Shown here: one piece after another, positions 6,335 through 10,571 of the stretch | Position numbering within the stretch: the first letter of the stretch is position 1 | Layout of the letters: each line of letters starts with the position of its first letter | Source: Patescibacteria group bacterium | GTDB taxonomy: Bacteria; Patescibacteriota; Minisyncoccia; Minisyncoccales; CG1-02-41-26 | Direction: 5' to 3' | Assembly: GCA_020148085.1 (NCBI GenBank) | Contig: JAHCRD010000012.1 | Span: 1-10,571 of the forward strand | Length of the DNA: 10,571 nucleotides | The notes under the pieces: model-generated | The model's input: only the letters and a program-made list of their open reading frames with translations | Databases searched by the model: none | Told to the model about the DNA's origin: nothing | Made by a program: the position numbers and the translations under genes

Positions 6335-6686
6335 TAATAAAAATCAAAAAGGTGTTTCTCTTTATCTAACCATTGTTATCCTTTCAGTTCTCACTGCTGC
6401 TATCTTGACAATGATAAGTATTTCTGTCAGCCAGATTAAAGTCATTCAGACTTTGGGTAATTCAGTAATTGCCTTTTATGGAGCAGATACCGGGATAGAG
6501 AGGGTGTTGTACGGAGTTTATAAAGAGGGATATATTCCTGCTTTAGGGGAGTGCCCTTTGGATTATCGTGGCACTTTAGATAATGGTGCAAGTTATGAAG
6601 TTTGTGTTTCTGATGAATCAGCTTCAATTATTTTGTCTACCGGAAGTTATAAAAAAACAAAAAGAAGAATTGAAATAAACTTCTGA
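6321..6686 (+). CDS. Minor pilin, PilX/GspK-like, short and without Glu5
   Basis: A 121-residue protein starting inside the end of the PilW-like gene (14-bp overlap). The leader is MLDINNKNQKG, with likely cleavage G11|V12, and the helix VSLYLTIVILSVLTAAILTM lacks the Glu at mature position 5, as in PilX and GspK, which cap the tip. The segment AFYGADTGIERVLYG (51-65) corresponds to the AAEAGIE-type motif of PilX_N proteins. Two cysteines (C78, C95) are present. The protein is much shorter than GspK and shorter than Pseudomonas PilX, so the large globular insert is missing. This could be the minimal tip pilin of a reduced system. It ends in TGA just before the ligA-start duplication. Confidence 0.75.
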   Translation: MLDINNKNQKGVSLYLTIVILSVLTAAILTMISISVSQIKVIQTLGNSVIAFYGADTGIERVLYGVYKEGYIPALGECPLDYRGTLDNGASYEVCVSDESASIILSTGSYKKTKRRIEINF

Positions 6687-6687
6687 A

Positions 6688-6715
6688 TTTATGAATAAAA
6701 AAGAAGTTAAACTTA
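6688..6715 (+). repeat. Left copy of a 28-bp direct repeat matching the ligA start
   Basis: TTTATGAATAAAAAAGAAG followed by TTAAACTTA is repeated at 6817-6844 with one difference (T at 6707, C at 6836). The right copy is the true ligA start region. The two copies are 129 bp apart and flank a GC-richer insert. This looks like a long target duplication or a local duplication. Confidence 0.9.
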
Positions 6716-6805
6716 AAAATCACCCCGACCCCCGACTTAAGACACCTTCGGTTTCTTACGTCGCTCGCTTCGCTCGCTCCTATTTTTCCAATACGGGGTG
6801 ATTTT
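6716..6805. mobile_element. Small insert with 12-bp inverted ends, possible MITE-like element or large stem-loop
   Basis: AAAATCACCCCG (6716-6727) is the exact inverse complement of CGGGGTGATTTT (6794-6805). Between them are 66 bases, including two tandem TCGCTCGCT units (6761-6769, 6770-6778) and a small hairpin ACC-TTC-GGT near 6744-6752. Bases 6721-6800 are about 56% GC by hand count, far above the surroundings. Outside the right arm runs AACTTTTTTATTTT, so the stem could also act as an intrinsic terminator for the minor-pilin transcript. No transposase is encoded, so any mobility would depend on an enzyme elsewhere. The structure is directly visible; the interpretation is inference. Confidence 0.55.
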
Positions 6806-6816
6806 AACTTTTTTAT

Positions 6817-6844
6817 TTTATGAATAAAAAAGAAGCTAAACTTA
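6817..6844 (+). repeat. Right copy of the 28-bp direct repeat, containing the ligA start codon
   Basis: This is the partner of 6688-6715, with one mismatch. It contains ATG 6820 and the first codons of ligA. Since the LigA N-terminus reads normally from here, this copy is the functional one. Confidence 0.9.
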
Positions 6845-8835
6845 GAATAGAAAAGTTAAAAAAGGTGATTAATCGTCACCGTTATTTATATCACGTGCTC
6901 AATAAGCAGGAGATTTCAGAAGGAGCTTTGGATTCTTTGAAGCACGAACTTTATCAATTGGAGAAGACCTTTCCAGAATTCCGAACTCCTGACTCTCCAA
7001 CTCAAAGGGTGGGGGGAGAACCTTTGGAGGGATTTGAGAAAGTAAAACACAAAGTGCCAATGCTCTCGATTGAAGATGTGTTTAATCAAAGGGAACTTGA
7101 AGATTGGGAAGATTATTTAAAAAGACTAATCCCTGGTCAAAAATTTGAATATTTTTCTGAAATGAAAATAGATGGTTTTGCCATCTCTCTGGTTTACAAG
7201 GATGGAATCTTCTGGCAGGGTTCAACCAGAGGAGATGGGGTCATCGGAGAGGATGTTAGCCAAAACTTGAAAACCATAGAAAGTATTCCTTTGAGACTTG
7301 AGATTGTGGGAAAGCTTCCTTTGCCAGGGATTAAAAAAAAATTAAATAGATTAATTGAAAAAGGAGAAATAGAAATTCGGGGAGAAGTTTATATGGAGAA
7401 GAAAGATTTTGAAAAGTTCAAGCCAACTTATTCCAATCCTCGCAATCTTGCTGCAGGTTCGATTCGTCAACTTGACCCAAAATTAGCTGCCTCTCGCCCT
7501 TTGAAATTTTTAGCTTATGATATTGTTACTGATTTGGGTCAATCCCAGCATTCTCAAGAGCATCAAATTTTATCCTGTTTAGGGTTTAAAACAGATCCCG
7601 GTAAAGTTTGTAAAAAATTAGATGGAATTGTCGATTTCTGGAAAGATATTGCCAAAAAAAGAGAAACCCTACCTTTCCAGATTGACGGAGTGGTAATAAA
7701 TGTGGATGATAATTTGGTCTTTCAAAAATTGGGAAAGGTTGGTAAAAGCCCCCGGGGAGCCCGAGCTTTCAAATTTTCTCCAGCTCAAGCAACTACCATT
7801 ATCCAGGATATAAAAATTCAGATTGGCAGAACTGGAGCTGTAACCCCAGTAGCTTATTTGAAACCAGTTGATGTTAGTGGAGTCACTATTACCAGAGCTA
7901 CACTTCACAACGAGGATGAAATGAAAAGATTAGGAGTTAAAATTGGAGATACAGTGATTGTTGGAAGGGCAGGAGATGTTATTCCAGAAGTAGTCAAAGT
8001 TATGAAAGGGTTAAGGACCGGGAAGGAAAAAGAATTTAGAATGCCGAAATTCTGTCCAGTTTGTGGCTCTGGCCTTATTAAACCAGTGGGTGAGGCAATT
8101 TGGAGATGCCCCAATCAAAAATGTCAAGCAAAACAGAGACGCTATTTCTATCATTTTGCGAGCCGAGGTGCTTTTGATATTGAGGGTTTGGGTCCGAAAA
8201 TTATTGATAAGCTACTTGAAGAAAATTTAATTTCTGACCCAGGGGACCTTTTTGAATTAAAAGAAGGCGATTTAATTCCTTTGGAAAGGTTTGCTGAAAA
8301 ATCAGCTGAAAATTTGATCAAAGCTATTAAGAATAAGAAAGAGATAAGTTTAGGGAGATTCATTTATGCTTTAGGAATAAGAAATGTCGGGTCAGAGACC
8401 GCCCAAGATCTCGCTGAGTACTTCAAAAACATAGAGAATCTTAAGAAAGCAAGTAGAGAAGAGTTAGAAGAGGTAAGGGATATTGGACCTAGGGTAGCTT
8501 CTTCTATTTACAATTGGTTCCATAGAAAAAGGAACCTCCACTTTTTGGAGAGATTAGAGAAAGGGGGAGTAAAAATAATCACTCCGGTTCTTGCAAAAAT
8601 AGCAAAAAAACTCAAAGGGAAGACTTTTGTCTTAACAGGGTCTTTAAAAGCTCTAACTCGTGAGAATGCAAAAGAGAAAATTCGAGCTTTAGGAGGGAAT
8701 ACTTCTGAATCGGTTTCTAAAAAAACCGACTATTTAGTAGCAGGTTTAAACCCTAGTTCAAAATTGGCAGAAGCCAAAAAATTAGGAGTTAAAGTTATTG
8801 ACCAGGAAAAATTCTTCCAAATAATCGGTAAATAA
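6820..8835 (+). CDS. ligA: NAD+-dependent DNA ligase LigA
   Basis: A full-length 671-residue enzyme that seals nicks during replication and repair using NAD+. Domain order is Ia (1-about 60), adenylation domain with nucleophile K116 in EMKIDG, motif RGE (187-189), DGVVI (289-293) and AFKF with K318, then the OB fold (about 325-400, containing GRTGAVTPVA). A zinc finger follows (C412, C415, C430, C435), then helix-hairpin-helix repeats (about 450-580) and a BRCT domain (about 596-671, FVLTGSL then KKTDYLVAG). In domain Ia, Y24 and H25 match E. coli Y22/H23, but the next motif reads EISEGALDSL where E. coli has EIPDAEYDRL, so the positions of E. coli D32 and Y35 are Glu and Leu. The start lies in the duplicated repeat and lacks a Shine-Dalgarno. 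rodA follows after 2 nt. Confidence 0.97.
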   Translation: MNKKEAKLRIEKLKKVINRHRYLYHVLNKQEISEGALDSLKHELYQLEKTFPEFRTPDSPTQRVGGEPLEGFEKVKHKVPMLSIEDVFNQRELEDWEDYLKRLIPGQKFEYFSEMKIDGFAISLVYKDGIFWQGSTRGDGVIGEDVSQNLKTIESIPLRLEIVGKLPLPGIKKKLNRLIEKGEIEIRGEVYMEKKDFEKFKPTYSNPRNLAAGSIRQLDPKLAASRPLKFLAYDIVTDLGQSQHSQEHQILSCLGFKTDPGKVCKKLDGIVDFWKDIAKKRETLPFQIDGVVINVDDNLVFQKLGKVGKSPRGARAFKFSPAQATTIIQDIKIQIGRTGAVTPVAYLKPVDVSGVTITRATLHNEDEMKRLGVKIGDTVIVGRAGDVIPEVVKVMKGLRTGKEKEFRMPKFCPVCGSGLIKPVGEAIWRCPNQKCQAKQRRYFYHFASRGAFDIEGLGPKIIDKLLEENLISDPGDLFELKEGDLIPLERFAEKSAENLIKAIKNKKEISLGRFIYALGIRNVGSETAQDLAEYFKNIENLKKASREELEEVRDIGPRVASSIYNWFHRKRNLHFLERLEKGGVKIITPVLAKIAKKLKGKTFVLTGSLKALTRENAKEKIRALGGNTSESVSKKTDYLVAGLNPSSKLAEAKKLGVKVIDQEKFFQIIGK

Positions 8836-8837
8836 TA

Positions 8838-9926
8838 ATGTTTTTCTCTCATCTCAAAAAATTGGATTGGGGTTTGATTTTGCCGGTTTTTCTTCTAACT
8901 TCTTTAGGACTTTTATCCATTTATAGTTCTTCTCTCGGAGCGGGAAATTTTTTAAATTTTAAAAAGCAGATTATTTTTTTTGCTATCTCAATTTTTCTGG
9001 TAATTTTTCTTAGTTTCTTTGACTTAAGATTTTTAAAAATAAACCCTTATTTAGTTTTGAGTTTATATTTTTTGAGTTTGCTGAGTTTAGGAGGATTGTT
9101 TTTGCTTGGTACTGAAGTAAGGGGAGTTAAAGGATGGTATAAAGCAGGAATTTTTTCTTTTGATCCTATTCCTTTTGGAGCAATTATTTTAATCATTGTT
9201 TTGAGCAAATATTTTTCAACTCGCCACATTGAAATCCAAAGGTTTCAACCAATTTTAGTTTCCGGGCTATATGCTGCAATTCCCATCGGGTTAATCCTTT
9301 TCCAACCAGACCTTGGCTCTTGCCTCAGTTTAATTGCTGTTTGGTTAGGAATGATTTTATTTTCTGGAATAAAGATTCGTCATTTTTTAATTTTAATTTT
9401 AGTTTTTTTGTTAATCATGTCGATCTCTTGGAGCTTTTGGCTGAAGGATTATCAAAAGCAAAGAATTGTAAGTTTCCTAAATCCTAATATTGACCCTCAA
9501 GGAACTTCCTGGAATGTTAATCAGTCAAAAATTGCTATAGGGGCGGGAGGATTTTTTGGAAGGGGAATAGGAAAAGGTTCTCAGACTCAATATGGATTTT
9601 TGCCAGAGCCCCAGACAGATTTTATATTTTCAGCAATTGCTGAAGAAACAGGATTTTTAATGATATCAATTTTAGTTTTTGGGTTTTTGATCCTTTTTTG
9701 GAGAATAATTAAAGTCGCTCTCACAACTTCAAATAACTTTTCTCGTCTTTTTGCTTCGGGCTTTGCCTTTCTTTTAATTTCCCAAACTTTCATAAACATT
9801 GGAATGGCTCTTGGGATTTTGCCTATTGTTGGTTTGCCTTTACCTTTGGTAAGTTATGGAGGGTCCCAACTTTTAGCTTTTTATTTTGGCTTGGGAATTT
9901 TAGTAAGTTTACAGAAAAGGGCTTGA
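8838..9926 (+). CDS. rodA: SEDS-family peptidoglycan glycosyltransferase RodA
   Basis: A 362-residue polytopic membrane protein with about ten hydrophobic segments, which polymerises lipid II into glycan strands for side-wall growth, normally with a class B PBP partner. Conserved features are QPDLGSCLS (156-164), the extracellular segment with FLPEPQTDFIFSAIAEE (254-270), where D261 is the likely catalytic Asp, and the signature GILPIVGLPLPLVSYGG (326-342). The GLPLPL form and the FLPExxTDFIF segment favour RodA over FtsW. The usual SYGGSS reads SYGGSQ. The gene is 2 nt after ligA, so the two are probably co-transcribed, although their functions are unrelated. Its TGA stop lies inside the -35 box of the next promoter. 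No Shine-Dalgarno is seen. Confidence 0.93.
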   Translation: MFFSHLKKLDWGLILPVFLLTSLGLLSIYSSSLGAGNFLNFKKQIIFFAISIFLVIFLSFFDLRFLKINPYLVLSLYFLSLLSLGGLFLLGTEVRGVKGWYKAGIFSFDPIPFGAIILIIVLSKYFSTRHIEIQRFQPILVSGLYAAIPIGLILFQPDLGSCLSLIAVWLGMILFSGIKIRHFLILILVFLLIMSISWSFWLKDYQKQRIVSFLNPNIDPQGTSWNVNQSKIAIGAGGFFGRGIGKGSQTQYGFLPEPQTDFIFSAIAEETGFLMISILVFGFLILFWRIIKVALTTSNNFSRLFASGFAFLLISQTFINIGMALGILPIVGLPLPLVSYGGSQLLAFYFGLGILVSLQKRA

Positions 9927-9950
9927 CATTATTCTAAAAAGAAATACAAT
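9923..9950 (+). promoter_or_regulatory. Strong sigma70-type promoter for rpoB
   Basis: TTGACA (9923-9928, perfect) and TACAAT (9945-9950, five of six) are separated by 16 bp. The -35 box contains the rodA stop codon. The predicted start near 9957 would leave a leader of about 120 nt before the rpoB ATG. This is the best-matched promoter in the window. Confidence 0.85.
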
Positions 9951-9956
9951 AAGAAA

Positions 9957-10075
9957 TATATTTTTAAAATCATCTTGCTTGTTGGCTTTCCAAAATATTA
10001 ATTTCTAAAAATTAACTTCTAAAACCCTTTTAACCAGGGGGCTTTTTCTGTTTCTCTATAATTTTTTTCGTATAT
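9957..10075 (+). promoter_or_regulatory. Long untranslated leader of rpoB, function unknown
   Basis: The leader contains a 7-bp hairpin, TTAATTT (9998-10004) with AAATTAA (10009-10015). An imperfect hairpin follows at about 10021-10046 (AAAACCCT pairing with AGGG and TTTT across a small bulge), and then a T-rich stretch. A TATAAT at 10057-10062, without a good -35, could be a secondary start close to the gene. TTCTAAAA occurs at 10003-10010 and 10017-10024, and once more in the promoter spacer (9932-9939). The hairpins might form an attenuator, but none is strong. No Shine-Dalgarno is present before ATG 10076. Confidence 0.35.
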
Positions 10076-10571
10076 ATGAAGACAAAAAGTTTCTCTAAAT
10101 CCAAACTTACTTTTCATCTCCCACCTTTGTTAATTTACCAAAAAGAAAGCTATAATCACTTCTGGAAAGAAGGATTAAAAGAGGTCTTTGAAGAGACCTT
10201 TCCTATTCAAGATTATACTCAAAAACAATTTGAGCTCGAGTTCCGAGACTACAAATTGGATAAACCAAGATACAGAACAGGTCAGGAAGCTAAAGAAAAT
10301 GATGATTCTTTTGATGCTCCTTTAAGAGTTAAAGTCCGCCTCAAAAATTTAAGAACGGGAGAAATCAAACAACAGGAAGTTTTTCTTGGCAATTTTCCTG
10401 TGATGACAGAGAAAGGAACTTTCGTTATTAATGGAGTTGAGCGAGTGGTAATTTCCCAACTTATTCGCTCCCCAGGAGTTTTCTTTACTGCAAGATCGTT
10501 GCAAGGAAAAAATTTTTTCGGGGCAAAAATTATTCCCTCCCGAGGTGCCTGGCTTGAGTTTGAAACTGACA
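10076..10571 (+). CDS. rpoB: RNA polymerase beta subunit RpoB, N-terminal part (3' end outside window)
   Basis: The frame is open from ATG 10076 to the window end, giving 165 residues of the catalytic beta subunit. The segment from about residue 40 (FPIQDYTQKQFELEFRDY) followed by DAPLRVKVRL matches the beta N-terminal protrusion region. FLGNFPVMTEKGTFVINGVE and then RVVISQLIRSPGVFF (about 103-137) are diagnostic of RpoB. The N-terminus (MKTKSFSKSK) is short, as in other compact RpoB proteins, and no better upstream start is seen. The start codon is preceded by T-rich sequence (TTTTTTTCGTATAT) without a Shine-Dalgarno. The gene is expected to continue and be followed by rpoC outside the window. 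Identity is secure. Confidence 0.96.
   Translation, partial: MKTKSFSKSKLTFHLPPLLIYQKESYNHFWKEGLKEVFEETFPIQDYTQKQFELEFRDYKLDKPRYRTGQEAKENDDSFDAPLRVKVRLKNLRTGEIKQQEVFLGNFPVMTEKGTFVINGVERVVISQLIRSPGVFFTARSLQGKNFFGAKIIPSRGAWLEFETD

Noticed and set aside
6761..6778. CRISPR-like repeat
   Set aside because: Only two adjacent 9-bp units without spacers and no cas genes; it is a simple tandem repeat within the insert.

Overview
The window looks like chromosomal sequence from a low-GC member of Candidatus Patescibacteria (CPR), probably a parcubacterial lineage. This assignment is inferred from the style of the genes: compact AT-rich coding sequence, almost no Shine-Dalgarno motifs, a type IV pilus (T4P) locus with very short pilins and a single-domain response regulator between the two ATPases, and a LigA sequence of the kind seen in these bacteria. 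All three stop codons end genes here, so the genetic code looks standard.

Layout, all genes on the + strand. (1) 2-3255: end of pilB (extension ATPase), a CheY-like receiver gene interrupted by an in-frame TAG, pilT (retraction ATPase) and pilC (inner-membrane platform), tightly packed and partly overlapping. (2) 3256-3958: an intergenic promoter region, a stand-alone major-type pilin gene, and a clear intrinsic terminator. (3) 3959-4717: pilD prepilin peptidase, apparently transcribed from an extended -10 that would give a leaderless mRNA. (4) 4718-4830: AT-rich nested inverted and direct repeats. (5) 4831-6686: four small pilin-like genes in the order FimU/GspH, PilV/GspI, PilW/GspJ, PilX/GspK, which is the order of minor pilins in T4P and type II secretion tip complexes. 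(6) 6687-6819: a GC-richer insert with inverted ends, flanked by a 28-bp duplication of the ligA start. (7) 6820-9926: ligA and rodA, 2 nt apart. (8) 9923-10571: a strong sigma70-type promoter overlapping the rodA stop, a leader of roughly 120 nt, and the beginning of rpoB.

Working together, PilB and PilT drive extension and retraction through PilC. PilD matures the pilin and the minor pilins (the PilV- and PilX-like ones have non-canonical processing sites). The four minor pilins probably form the initiating tip. LigA (DNA ligation), RodA (peptidoglycan glycan-strand synthesis) and RpoB (transcription) are core housekeeping genes that follow the pilus locus. I see no new multi-gene system. 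The points most worth a second look are the broken response regulator, the duplication and insertion at the ligA start, the repeat cluster before the minor pilins, and the leaderless-type signals.
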